Below, one piece after another: positions 43,501-50,948 of a DNA stretch of 64,000 bases. Source of the stretch: Myxococcales bacterium (GTDB lineage: Bacteria; Myxococcota_A; Polyangia; Haliangiales; Haliangiaceae). Positions within the stretch are counted from its first letter, which is position 1. Every line of letters begins with the position of its first letter. The notes beneath the pieces are model-generated. The model searched no databases. It was not told where the DNA came from and saw only the letters and a program-made list of their open reading frames with translations. The stretch spans positions 62,001 through 126,000 of the forward strand of contig JADJUW010000001.1 of the NCBI GenBank assembly GCA_016716835.1, read 5' to 3'. Position numbers and translations under genes: made by a program.

Positions 43501-46045
43501 CGGTCGTGGTGACGGGTGTGCCCTTTTCGTCGAGCGCTACGAGCTCGACCGTGAAGGGCTTGCCGGCGGGTGCGACCCAGTTTTCGTTGCGAACGCCGAG
43601 CACGTAGTCGCCATAGTAGGCGGCGATGACCGAACTCTTGGCGACGGTTTGCGTGCTGGCGTCGGTGACGCGCATCTCGACCACGTAATCTTGCGGGCCG
43701 TCAAACTCCGTTTTGCCATCTTTCACGAGGAGCGCAAAGTTACCGGCGGCATCGGTACGGCCGCTGCCTTCTTCGATGAAGTCGCCATACTCATCGCTAT
43801 ATTCTTCGTACCAGCGCTCGCCTTTTTCAAACGAGAAGCCGTCAAAACCAGGGAAGCTCACCCACTTATTGCGACGGCGCACGCTCCACGCGACTTCGGC
43901 GTCGTCGACCGGCGCGCCAAAGAGGTAGTTTGCCTTCAGCGACGCCTCGAGCGGCATGCCGAGGCGATGGCCGCCTTCCTTGCCGGTAATGCCAAGCTCA
44001 AAGGTGACGGGGCGATATTCTTCGACCGAGAAGTATTCGACAAAGGTTTGATTTTCGAGCTTGGCGCGCACGGCATAGTCGCCGAGGGCGGCGTCGGCAA
44101 TCAGCGGCAGGTCAAAGCCAAAGCCGCCGTACTTGCTAAGCTTTAACGTCTGCTTGGAAATCACCGTGCCGCGGCTGTCGGAGATTTCCACCGCGACATT
44201 CTTGGCGGCCGGCACGCGCGGTGGCGCGTCTTTGGCGATCTGGCGCGCGATGCCCTTGAAATGCACCGTATCGCCGGGGCGGTAGATGCCGCGATCGCTC
44301 TGGATGAAGCCGCGGATGCGGGTTGCGGTGGCCAGCCGATCGCTGGAAATGTCAAAGTTCCACGCCTCCATGCCGTCGTTCCACTGCGTGCTCACCACCG
44401 CGGTGTCATCGCCTTTTTGCGCGACGGCGAAGATGGTGGGGGCGTACCAGTTTTCTTCGGAGGCGCCGGCAGCCGCCATCGCCGACGATCCGGGCAGTCG
44501 CGCGAGGCCTTGGTCGTCAGTCACCGCCTGTGCGAACGACTTGCCTTTTTTGTCAAACAGCGAAATCGCGACCCCGGCTTGTGGCGCACCCGTGGCCAAG
44601 TCCGTCACCCACGCGATGCTTGAGCCGCCGCCGACCTTGAGCAAGACGCCCATGTCGGTGACGTTGATCAGCACGCGCTGGCGTTGTGGCGATCGCCACG
44701 GGCGATCTTCATCGCGAGGCACCTGCGGCGCATGGAGCTCGGCGAGGTACACACCCTTGGCGCCAGCCTTGCCGCCACTACAGATCTGCCCCAGATTAAG
44801 GTCATTGCGCTGCCAGCGATTGGGTGAGCCCGTGACTGTATGCTGATGCTGCGCGGGAACTAAGCCAAGCTTGGTCCAAGCTAGCGCGACGTTGCGGGGG
44901 CCAGTTGGGTAGGGTTGCCAGTCGATGTCGGCGGTCAGAATGCTCGCCAACTTCGGCGCCGCGATCGGCGCGCAGGCGATGTCGTAGTTGGTGACGTTGC
45001 GCGACCAAATCGGATAACCCTTGGCCGAGCCCTCGAGCACGAAGATGCCGGTGTCCATGGTGACGTTGGGCTTGGCGTCGCCGGTGGCAAACTCGAGCTG
45101 AAAGTCGCGCGGCAGCGCCTCGCCATCGACATCTTTGAGCCCCGTCAGCGCGACGCGATATTTAGTGTTGGTGTCAAACTCACCGCTGAAGCGATAGGTA
45201 TAGTCATCGCTCAGCCAACCGGCATTGGCGCCTTCGAGCGCCGGCGTGGTCGTGATCGCTTTGCGCACGGCCTCGAGGCTGACCGGCGTCGAGAAGGTGA
45301 TTTCAACCGTGGTTTCGTCGGGGTCGACCTCGCTGCCGCCCGTGGGGGACGTTTCGGCAATGGCAAAATCGGGCCGCGTCTTGATGATTTCGAGGTACTC
45401 GCCGACCATGGGCGCAGGGCCCGCAGCCCCGGCAAGCCCGCGACAGGCCATGCGGTAGCTCGTGTTCTTAGCTAGGGCGTCTTTAGCGCGCAAAACGACG
45501 ACATCGCTCTTGGTCTGGCCATCGGCGACGACGACCGGCAGCTTGGTCTGGTTTTCGGTCAGCAAGTGGCAGTGTCCCGCGACATCCGCGGCGTTGACGT
45601 CTTGGTTAAATGCCAGGGCAAACTCGCCGCGGGTTGGTAGGCTATCTTTGCGGCGGCTGGTGATGCCGTAGACGACGAGCGGCTGGTGAATGAAGGAAAA
45701 TTCGTAGCCCTTCGTCAGCGCCGCCAGCGCGCCGAGGGTTTTTACGCGATAGGCGGTGGAACCGACCAATTTGCCACCGGTCTCGATAACCAGGGTTTGG
45801 CGGTCGCGCCACTGCGCGGTAAATTCCAGCGATGGCTCAATGCTGATGTCGCCAGCGGCGATCGGCGTGCCGACCTGCTCCGCGGTGACGACCGGCTCAT
45901 AAAAACGAACCTCGATCGGGCCTTGCGATTGGGTTTGCGATGGGGCAAAGGCCACCTGCTGTTTGCCTTCGAGCGTGCCTCGGCAGCTCAGTTGCGCCAC
46001 GCCCACCCACGCTAAAGCCACTGCAACAACGGTATGTTTTTTCAT
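40565..46045 (-). CDS. Bacterial alpha-2-macroglobulin family protein
   Basis: Bacterial alpha-2-macroglobulins are periplasmic protease traps that work with PBP1C. The 1826-residue product has a signal peptide with Cys at 21 (AQLSC, a weak lipobox), a series of MG beta domains, the central MG/bait region rich in Gly, and the thioester motif YPYGCLEQTLSRF near residue 1358, followed by the helical TED domain (AYAIFGLREAQKAG). The intact CLEQ means covalent trapping is expected. The C-terminus is a receptor-binding-like beta domain. A TGG-TATAAG extended -10 lies 15 nt upstream of the ATG. pbpC follows 6 bp later. Confidence 0.93.
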   Translation of the reverse strand: MKKHTVVAVALAWVGVAQLSCRGTLEGKQQVAFAPSQTQSQGPIEVRFYEPVVTAEQVGTPIAAGDISIEPSLEFTAQWRDRQTLVIETGGKLVGSTAYRVKTLGALAALTKGYEFSFIHQPLVVYGITSRRKDSLPTRGEFALAFNQDVNAADVAGHCHLLTENQTKLPVVVADGQTKSDVVVLRAKDALAKNTSYRMACRGLAGAAGPAPMVGEYLEIIKTRPDFAIAETSPTGGSEVDPDETTVEITFSTPVSLEAVRKAITTTPALEGANAGWLSDDYTYRFSGEFDTNTKYRVALTGLKDVDGEALPRDFQLEFATGDAKPNVTMDTGIFVLEGSAKGYPIWSRNVTNYDIACAPIAAPKLASILTADIDWQPYPTGPRNVALAWTKLGLVPAQHQHTVTGSPNRWQRNDLNLGQICSGGKAGAKGVYLAELHAPQVPRDEDRPWRSPQRQRVLINVTDMGVLLKVGGGSSIAWVTDLATGAPQAGVAISLFDKKGKSFAQAVTDDQGLARLPGSSAMAAAGASEENWYAPTIFAVAQKGDDTAVVSTQWNDGMEAWNFDISSDRLATATRIRGFIQSDRGIYRPGDTVHFKGIARQIAKDAPPRVPAAKNVAVEISDSRGTVISKQTLKLSKYGGFGFDLPLIADAALGDYAVRAKLENQTFVEYFSVEEYRPVTFELGITGKEGGHRLGMPLEASLKANYLFGAPVDDAEVAWSVRRRNKWVSFPGFDGFSFEKGERWYEEYSDEYGDFIEEGSGRTDAAGNFALLVKDGKTEFDGPQDYVVEMRVTDASTQTVAKSSVIAAYYGDYVLGVRNENWVAPAGKPFTVELVALDEKGTPVTTTARLSLVRSSWECRRIGMVQMRSDCEEKQTVAMVKDLKVTGITKAELVGKLPGSYSILIESKDSRGRSIAASSGIWLTGAGEGGWAYSDESKMKLIANKRDYKIGDTATIVAQSDFKRPTALLTIERDGIIEASVQRLDSASQAMMVPIKDQYAPNVFASIAFVKGRTGAADEERPRLQMGMATLPVDASSKELTVDIKLDRAEVKPGELVTGTITVSSRGKPVQAELSLAAADEGVLQLINYQTPNPMKRFYAPFGLGVDSSTNLGRIARLRDKKKDADGDEGGDAGSNPGRVRSKFVASAYWKAAVVTDAKGVATFSFNAPDNLTAYRVMAVAADIGERFGASDKRFTVKKPLMAMPALARVYQPGDQTSIGVVVHNYTGTAGTAKVVASVTGLTLAASTKEVKLPASGSVAVYFPATVSDVKTSTVGFAVSMGAEQDAVQLEIPVRRPRTVDIKTAASGKIAGGAFELPLRLGAGTIASESEVRLTIDRTGMADLEPALRYLVEYPYGCLEQTLSRFIPLTKAKDLAEQMGIESLPKAKVDEFLAAGLAKVVRHQQYNGHFSLWPDSEPYPHLTAYAIFGLREAQKAGLKVDTAALDRAYDAMRQYLGSREATKDRGDLATAAMGAYLLAERGKLDAKIIDALWDKRATMPAYGLAFLWRALAMSKASPARLIEARLLVLQKLAVGTTSASAIADTWTNSPFYMTSDTRATAMILAAVNEIDPTSDLVPKLVHGLREARRGSPYWNNTQENLWSLIAIADVARRTADATATVTIKLGGRVLATQVIAGNKIFAMSVPGKDAKGTLRLESSEPLHYGVRLVEVKRDPGDAVAQGFTITREYLSVKGVSLPRAASGSGVQVLAGQPVRVRLTIKLERYTNWIAVVDPLPGGLEAVNPRLATSEGGGDGEGGWQWSHSEMRDDRVMWFADRLSPGTHTLEYLTRATTDGTFTNAPATVEAMYQPELRGRTAASTLVVTR

Positions 46046-46400
46046 GTGAATTCCGCCTGCCTTATACCACGGCGCGCGGCCGCGGCTCTCCGGCTGGGAA
46101 CACCCAAACGGCAGGGAAATTCCGCGCGTGCACTAAAAATATCGCTAGCGGAGGGGCGGGCGGGGCAGCAAGCCATGGCGCCGCCAGCCGGTGGTGAGCA
46201 ACCAGGTCTGCGCGGCGTGCACTGGAGATGGTTCACGGGTGGCTGCGCATTATTTATGATTCATTCATGTCGCGCCGGGCCGCTGGCTCCTTAACAGGCC
46301 GCGGCAGGCGCATGGCTGGACGGGTTTGCGTTTGTCTCGATGGGTGTTTCCATGCAGGCGCCGGGCGCGGCTTGTCTACGTTTGCAATGCGCATCGCTTG
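46046..46400. other. Intergenic region upstream of the alpha-2-macroglobulin gene
   Basis: 355 bp with no convincing gene. On the minus strand it holds TGG-TATAAG (46069-46061), a probable extended -10 element with a leader of about 8-15 nt. An AT-rich patch near 46250-46270 stands out from the GC-rich surroundings. No clear intrinsic terminator follows the gene at 46401. Confidence 0.45.
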
Positions 46401-47123
46401 CTAGCGATGGAGCGGGGTTTTCATCGCGCTGCGAAACGCCTCGGCCATTGGCGCGCCGATGCCTTCGCCTAGGCCTTCGATAATTGCAAGGATCGGCGTG
46501 ATTTCTGAATTCAGCGAAGCCCGGACGCTGCTGTATCTAAAGTTGAAATCTGCTTCGATAGGCCTATCGTTAACGCGGGTTAGTTTAACAAACGCAGGTT
46601 CGCTAACATTCTTGCGAAGGGCGTGAATGGTAATCGCGACGGTCGTAGTTGACGAGGTCGTCCCATCGGCCGCTTGGATGGTTTCCTCGGTAAACTCAAT
46701 GGGATGCTTGCTGGCGTCCCGACTCGGTCCGGTATAATAGGTTGCCTTTGCGGTTCGAACGATTGAGCCATCGAGTCGCCTTCTGAAAAACACATGGTCG
46801 TGCTCCTTAAAGAAGCCAGTCGTGGCTTCCTTGCCACTGGGTTCGAACGACTTTCTGAGCTCGATCTCGCTCATGTCGGCTTCCCATACCACCCGGCGGA
46901 CGCCATGCTTGAGTTTGGTTTCTAGCTTGGTTAGCGTGCCGAGCGTAGGCTTGGGGCCTGGCACCGCGCGTGCGACCTTGGCTAACTTGATGGCTTTTTC
47001 ATAGTCGGCCTTTACGTCTGACCCGGCAGCCAAGCGGTTGCGTGGCGCGGCGTGGGCCGCGGTCGCGCAAGCGATAAGCAGGATGACGGTGGGGAATGTG
47101 CGTAAGGGGCTCATGTTACTCAT
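46401..47123 (-). CDS. Secreted protein of unknown function
   Basis: The 240-residue product has a signal peptide (TVILLIACATAAHA) and a mature basic alpha/beta domain (VRRVVWEADMSEIELRKSF .. HDHVFFRRRLDGSIVRTAKATYY .. TTTVAITIHALRKN). No family is recognised. Either of two ATGs (47123 or 47114) could be the start. It is the last of three same-strand secreted-protein genes 43-49 bp apart, probably one operon. Confidence 0.65.
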   Translation of the reverse strand: MSNMSPLRTFPTVILLIACATAAHAAPRNRLAAGSDVKADYEKAIKLAKVARAVPGPKPTLGTLTKLETKLKHGVRRVVWEADMSEIELRKSFEPSGKEATTGFFKEHDHVFFRRRLDGSIVRTAKATYYTGPSRDASKHPIEFTEETIQAADGTTSSTTTVAITIHALRKNVSEPAFVKLTRVNDRPIEADFNFRYSSVRASLNSEITPILAIIEGLGEGIGAPMAEAFRSAMKTPLHR

Positions 47124-47166
47124 TCACGTCGTAGTCTGTTTTTTGAAATACATTGCGCTGGATTGG

Positions 47167-47652
47167 CTATGGGGTTGTTGACGGGCGAAGCACCTGTTCC
47201 AAGAGTTGCAAACCCGCTTGCATGCTGGCTTGATTGCCGCTGGTCGCGGCGCTGCGCAGGATCTCAAGGGCCGCCAGCAAGAGCGGGTCGCTTTTAACCA
47301 TGCGTTCTCCTTGCTCGATGCCAAGGCTGACGGCGATACCGGTGAGGACATCGATGGGCTCGCGGCCGCGCTGGGCGGCATAGTCTAGGCTGTCTTTGGT
47401 GAGCTGACGCGCCGCGGAGCCGGCGATGGCCGCGGTTTGTACGCCAAGCTCCGGACCTTTCCAGGCTATATCGGTCGGTGCGCCGCTGCGTTGGGTGGCG
47501 CGATTGAGTTTATAGGCGCCTTTGATTGCCGTGCTGACGCGCTTGGTTAGCTTCGCATGGGTCGACGGTTTGCCGCCCCGGGGCCATTTGTCCGCAGTGG
47601 CTAGCGGAGCCGCCAGCGTGAACACGAGGAATATCGCTAAGAATCGTTTCAT
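47167..47652 (-). CDS. Secreted helical protein of unknown function
   Basis: The 161-residue product has a clean signal peptide (RFLAIFLVFTLAAPLATA) and a mostly helical mature part (AIKGAYKLNRATQRSG .. LTKDSLDYAAQRGREPIDVL .. LLLAALEILRSAATSGNQASMQAGLQLLEQVL). No family is recognised. It is the middle gene of the three-gene set; a TAGCCC hexamer 5 nt upstream of the ATG may give it an extra promoter. Confidence 0.65.
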   Translation of the reverse strand: MKRFLAIFLVFTLAAPLATADKWPRGGKPSTHAKLTKRVSTAIKGAYKLNRATQRSGAPTDIAWKGPELGVQTAAIAGSAARQLTKDSLDYAAQRGREPIDVLTGIAVSLGIEQGERMVKSDPLLLAALEILRSAATSGNQASMQAGLQLLEQVLRPSTTP

Positions 47653-47701
47653 GCTCGGGGCTACAGCAAGAACCGCGCCAGGGAAAATTGCGCGACGCGG
47701 C

Positions 47702-48355
47702 TTAGGGGCTGGAAGGGCGAATTTCCATATAGGCTTCCATGTTGTGTTGGCCCCACTTGTCGTCGGGCAGGCGCCTCGTGCGGAAGGTCAGCGTGTCGGG
47801 GTTGTAGCCAAGCGCCTTTAACGTGCCCCAGACGTCGCCTTGCTCGCTTATCTCGATGACCTGCGCGAGTTGCTGCGCGCGCGTCAGCTCGGGGTTCATT
47901 TCTCGTACCCCTTCCACCATCTTTATGATTCCATACGTCACCTTGATTCGGAGCGGTTTGCCAGCCGCGGGGCGCGCGCCCTGGTTCGTGACGACTTCCC
48001 AAATCGTCGCCGACAACGGGGAAACCGCGCCCATGCCTGGCACGTCGACCTTGACTCCGGTTGCGAAGCTGCCGTCAAAGATCACGATGCCATCGGCCAC
48101 GTCTGCGGCGTACTGGGTATAGCCGCGGGTGAGCCTAGCGTTGCCACGCGTAATTTTTAGTTGGAGCTCTGTCGTCTTTCGACCCTTATTATTTTTCCAC
48201 GTGCGGGATACGAATATCTTGCCAGCGGCAGGACGGGGCTCGCGCTGCTTGATGGCGCCGCCGGAGGCCTGGCGGGGGCCGGCCTCCGCCAGGCCGGCAA
48301 GGCTGGTGATGCTGAAGAGGGAGGCAAGCAAGAGGCGTGAAACGGTATGGTTCAT
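47702..48355 (-). CDS. Secreted protein of unknown function
   Basis: The 217-residue product starts at the ATG 48355, which gives a signal peptide (LLLASLFSITSLAGLAEA). The mature part is basic and beta-rich (KIFVSRTWKNNKGRKTTELQLKITRGNARLTRGYTQYAADVADGIV .. LRIKVTYGIIKMVEG). No family is recognised. It is the first gene of the three; TTACCA-N17-TAGTCT lies upstream with a 16-nt leader as a possible promoter. Confidence 0.65.
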   Translation of the reverse strand: MNHTVSRLLLASLFSITSLAGLAEAGPRQASGGAIKQREPRPAAGKIFVSRTWKNNKGRKTTELQLKITRGNARLTRGYTQYAADVADGIVIFDGSFATGVKVDVPGMGAVSPLSATIWEVVTNQGARPAAGKPLRIKVTYGIIKMVEGVREMNPELTRAQQLAQVIEISEQGDVWGTLKALGYNPDTLTFRTRRLPDDKWGQHNMEAYMEIRPSSP

Positions 48356-48669
48356 GGTGACCAGTAGAGCAAGACTAGTGCCAGACTGACTTATTGGTAA
48401 ATGACGCACTTAAAAGTCCCTGCGCGACGGGCGATCAGCCCTCGTTTCCGCCATCATCGCGGCCAGCAAAAGATAAGCGATGGAAATTTATGCGGTTAGT
48501 AAGCGATAGCAGCGTGCGTCGTGGGCAGGGGCAGCTGGCGACACCAGTCTGGGCTGGCGACGCTGTTAGCCAGTATCCGTGGCTTTTGCGTATGTCGTCG
48601 AACGTGACGCGCGCGGCGCGGCGGTCGGGCGATCGACGGGAGGCGCCGAACGCCAAGGACGTGAATTGG
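48356..48669. other. Intergenic region between pckA and the secreted-protein operon
   Basis: 314 bp. A minus-strand frame stays open from the pckA 3' end to 48435 but has no start codon and is probably chance. A short direct repeat GCTGGCGAC occurs twice near 48530-48560. The promoter of the secreted-protein operon is probably near its 5' end. I see no intrinsic terminator. Confidence 0.4.
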
Positions 48670-50256
48670 TTACAGCGCTGGGCCAGCGGCGCGGATTTCG
48701 GCGGAGGCGGCGGCTTCGTATTTTTTGAAGTTGTCGCGAAACAGCGCGGCGACGAGCGCAGCCTTGACGTCAAAGGCGGCCTTATCGCCCCATGTATTGC
48801 GCGGCTGCAAGATGTCGCTCGGCACCTCGGGGCACGAGGTCGGAATGGCGAGGCCAAAGATTGGATCGGTGGTGGTCGGCACCTTGTCGAGCGTCCCGGC
48901 GTGAATGGCGTCGATGATGGCGCGCGTGTACTTGAGCTTGATGCGCGAGCCTACGCCGTACGGGCCGCCCGACCAACCGGTGTTGACGAGCCAGGTTTGG
49001 GCTCCGTGTTTGCGCAATTTCTCGGCTAGCATTTCGGCGTACTTGGTTGGGTGCCACGCCAGAAACGGACCGCCAAAACACGGCGAGAACGTGGCCTCTG
49101 GGTCTTTGACGCCCACTTCGGTGCCGGCGACCTTGGCGGTGTAGCCCGAGATATAATGGTACATCGCCTGCGCCGGCGTTAGCTTGGAGACCGGCGGCAG
49201 CACGCCAAAGGCGTCCGCGGTGAGAAAGATGACGTTTTGCGGATGCTTGCTGACGCACGGAATCTTCGCGTTCGGGATGCTGTCGATCGGGTAGCAGCCG
49301 CGCGTGTTTTGCGTGATCGAGACGTCGGTGTAGTCGACCCGCCGCGTGCCGGCGTCGAGCACGACGTTTTCGAGCACCGAGCCAAATTGCAGCGCATTCC
49401 AAATGTCGGGCTCTTGCTCGCGCGAAAGGTCGATCACCTTGGCGTAGCAACCGCCTTCGATATTAAAGATGCCTTGCTCGCTCCAGCAATGCTCGTCGTC
49501 GCCGATGAGCAGGCGCTTGGGGTCGGCCGACAGCGTGGTCTTGCCGGTGCCCGAGAGGCCAAAGAGAATCGACGTATCCTTGCCGTCGCGCGACTCGGTG
49601 GCCGAGCAGTGCATCGACAGCACGTTTTGCTTGGGCATCAGGTAGTTCATGATCGTGAACACACCCTTTTTCATTTCGCCGGCGTATTCGCTGCCGAGGA
49701 TGACGAACTCTTTGCGGCCAAATGAAAGATCGATGCTGGTCGGTGAGGTCATGCCCGGCGTATGGCGGTTGGCTGGGAAGCCGCCCGCGTTGTAGATGAC
49801 ATAGTCGGGCTCGCCAAAATTGTGCAGCTCTTCTGGCGTCGGGCGAATCAGCATGTTGTGCATGAACAGCGCGTGATAGGCGCGAGCGCAGATGACGCGA
49901 ATCTTGAGGCGGTATTTTGGGTCCCAGCCGGCGAAGCCGTCGACGCAAAATAGGCGCTCCTTGGTGTTGAGGTAATCCACCGCGCGCTCGCGGTTGATCA
50001 AAAACACGCTCGGCTCGAGCTTGATGTTGACGTTGCCCCACCAGATATCGTTCGTGCTTGCGGGCTCGTCGGCGACGCGCTTGTCGGTCGGGCTGCGGCC
50101 GGTCTTGGCGCCGGAATAGGCGACCAGGGCGCCGGTTGACGAGATGGTCGTGCCCTTTTCGTGTTGCAGCGCCATTTCATAGTAGGCGGCGGGCGAGGCG
50201 TTGCGGACGATTTCCTTGACCGCAATGCCGTGTTGGGTGAGCGAAAAGCTTGGCAT
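48670..50256 (-). CDS. pckA: Phosphoenolpyruvate carboxykinase (ATP)
   Basis: PckA converts oxaloacetate and ATP to phosphoenolpyruvate and CO2, the committing step of gluconeogenesis. The 528-residue product has RSPTDKR, the substrate-binding and P-loop segment LFGLSGTGKTTLSADP (residues about 232-247), LIGDDEHCWSEQGIFNIEGGCYAK, GYTAKVAGTE and NTGWSGGPYGVG. These are ATP-type motifs, not GTP-type. Length is normal. TATAAA lies 7 nt before the ATG, so it has its own leaderless promoter after the SUKH gene. Confidence 0.96.
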   Translation of the reverse strand: MPSFSLTQHGIAVKEIVRNASPAAYYEMALQHEKGTTISSTGALVAYSGAKTGRSPTDKRVADEPASTNDIWWGNVNIKLEPSVFLINRERAVDYLNTKERLFCVDGFAGWDPKYRLKIRVICARAYHALFMHNMLIRPTPEELHNFGEPDYVIYNAGGFPANRHTPGMTSPTSIDLSFGRKEFVILGSEYAGEMKKGVFTIMNYLMPKQNVLSMHCSATESRDGKDTSILFGLSGTGKTTLSADPKRLLIGDDEHCWSEQGIFNIEGGCYAKVIDLSREQEPDIWNALQFGSVLENVVLDAGTRRVDYTDVSITQNTRGCYPIDSIPNAKIPCVSKHPQNVIFLTADAFGVLPPVSKLTPAQAMYHYISGYTAKVAGTEVGVKDPEATFSPCFGGPFLAWHPTKYAEMLAEKLRKHGAQTWLVNTGWSGGPYGVGSRIKLKYTRAIIDAIHAGTLDKVPTTTDPIFGLAIPTSCPEVPSDILQPRNTWGDKAAFDVKAALVAALFRDNFKKYEAAASAEIRAAGPAL

Positions 50257-50263
50257 GGGCGGT

Positions 50264-50269
50264 TTTATA
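50264..50269 (-). promoter_or_regulatory. -10 element of pckA
   Basis: Minus-strand TATAAA ends 7 nt before the pckA ATG (50256) in a 33-bp gap. It predicts a leaderless pckA transcript that starts after the SUKH stop. Confidence 0.5.
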
Positions 50270-50289
50270 CACCCAAAGTAGGGAGGTCG

Positions 50290-50802
50290 CTACATGGTCA
50301 AAGGCGGCATCCGGTGCTCAAGCGGCCCGGGCGCGAGCGCCGTGATTTCGTCTACAAAGTCGAGTACTTCACAAAGCATCGCCTCGTAATTGTCATAGAA
50401 GACGCCTTCGAGCACGCCATCGGTGGCGTCGTAGAGATAGATGGGCGGCTCGCCTTCGAGGTCATCGGCGAGGTGCGCGCAAAACCATTCGCGCCCGACG
50501 GCGCCGACGCCGAGTACCACCATGTGACGCGCCGCGGGACACCTTGCCACAAGCTCCGCGGTCTTGGAGGCGATGCTGCCGTATGGACCGGGCGTTGGCC
50601 CGAGGAACGAATGCACCACCGCCAGCGTTGGCGGCAGCTCGAGCGGCCCGACGCTTGAGAGCAGCTCGCGCGTGCGCGGCGGCAGCTGCCAGCCAAGGTC
50701 TGCCTCGAGACCGGCAAGCAGCTCCTCTGAGCGCGGCCGCAGCGTTGGAATGACGTTTCGATCGGTTAGCCTTCGCAGCCTAATAGAAATTATTTCTGAC
50801 AT
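50290..50802 (-). CDS. SUKH (SMI1/KNR4)-family protein
   Basis: SUKH proteins often neutralise contact-dependent or polymorphic toxins, but many are orphan. The 170-residue product fits the family: SEELLAGLEADLGWQLPPRTRELLSS at the N-terminus, an IYLYDATDGVLEGVFYDNYEAML segment and a final acidic helix (CEVLDFVDEI). No toxin gene is adjacent; upstream are an M13 peptidase and a 41-codon ORF. The ATG at 50802 has a GGGGG ribosome site 7 nt away. Confidence 0.75.
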   Translation of the reverse strand: MSEIISIRLRRLTDRNVIPTLRPRSEELLAGLEADLGWQLPPRTRELLSSVGPLELPPTLAVVHSFLGPTPGPYGSIASKTAELVARCPAARHMVVLGVGAVGREWFCAHLADDLEGEPPIYLYDATDGVLEGVFYDNYEAMLCEVLDFVDEITALAPGPLEHRMPPLTM

Positions 50803-50821
50803 TAGAACCCCCACATTTGCA

Positions 50822-50947
50822 TTATCCCTCCCGGGATCTGCGGTGGGCGATCTCGGCCACTTTTTTTGCGGGGGAGAACCTCTCGGCGAGTTCTTTGATC
50901 AGGGTGACTTGACACTTACATGTGGACGCTCGGTTGGCGCATGACAC
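50822..50947 (-). CDS. Candidate 41-residue small protein
   Basis: The 126-nt ORF starts with GTG one base after the M13 peptidase stop (TAG-C-GTG) and ends 19 nt before the SUKH start, so the three are packed like an operon. The product begins with a CKC pair and continues as an amphipathic, charged helix (VTLIKELAERFSPAKKVAE). No family is recognised. Tight spacing and protein-like composition are the only evidence. Confidence 0.35.
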   Translation of the reverse strand: MSCANRASTCKCQVTLIKELAERFSPAKKVAEIAHRRSREG

Positions 50948-50948
50948 G

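Noticed and set aside
46034..46294. Plus-strand ORF upstream of the alpha-2-macroglobulin gene
   Set aside because: No ribosome site, no family-like sequence, and it overlaps the probable promoter and start of the opposite gene.
48435..48857. Minus-strand ORF crossing the pckA 3' end
   Set aside because: Most of it overlaps pckA in another frame; the intergenic part has no start codon or motif.
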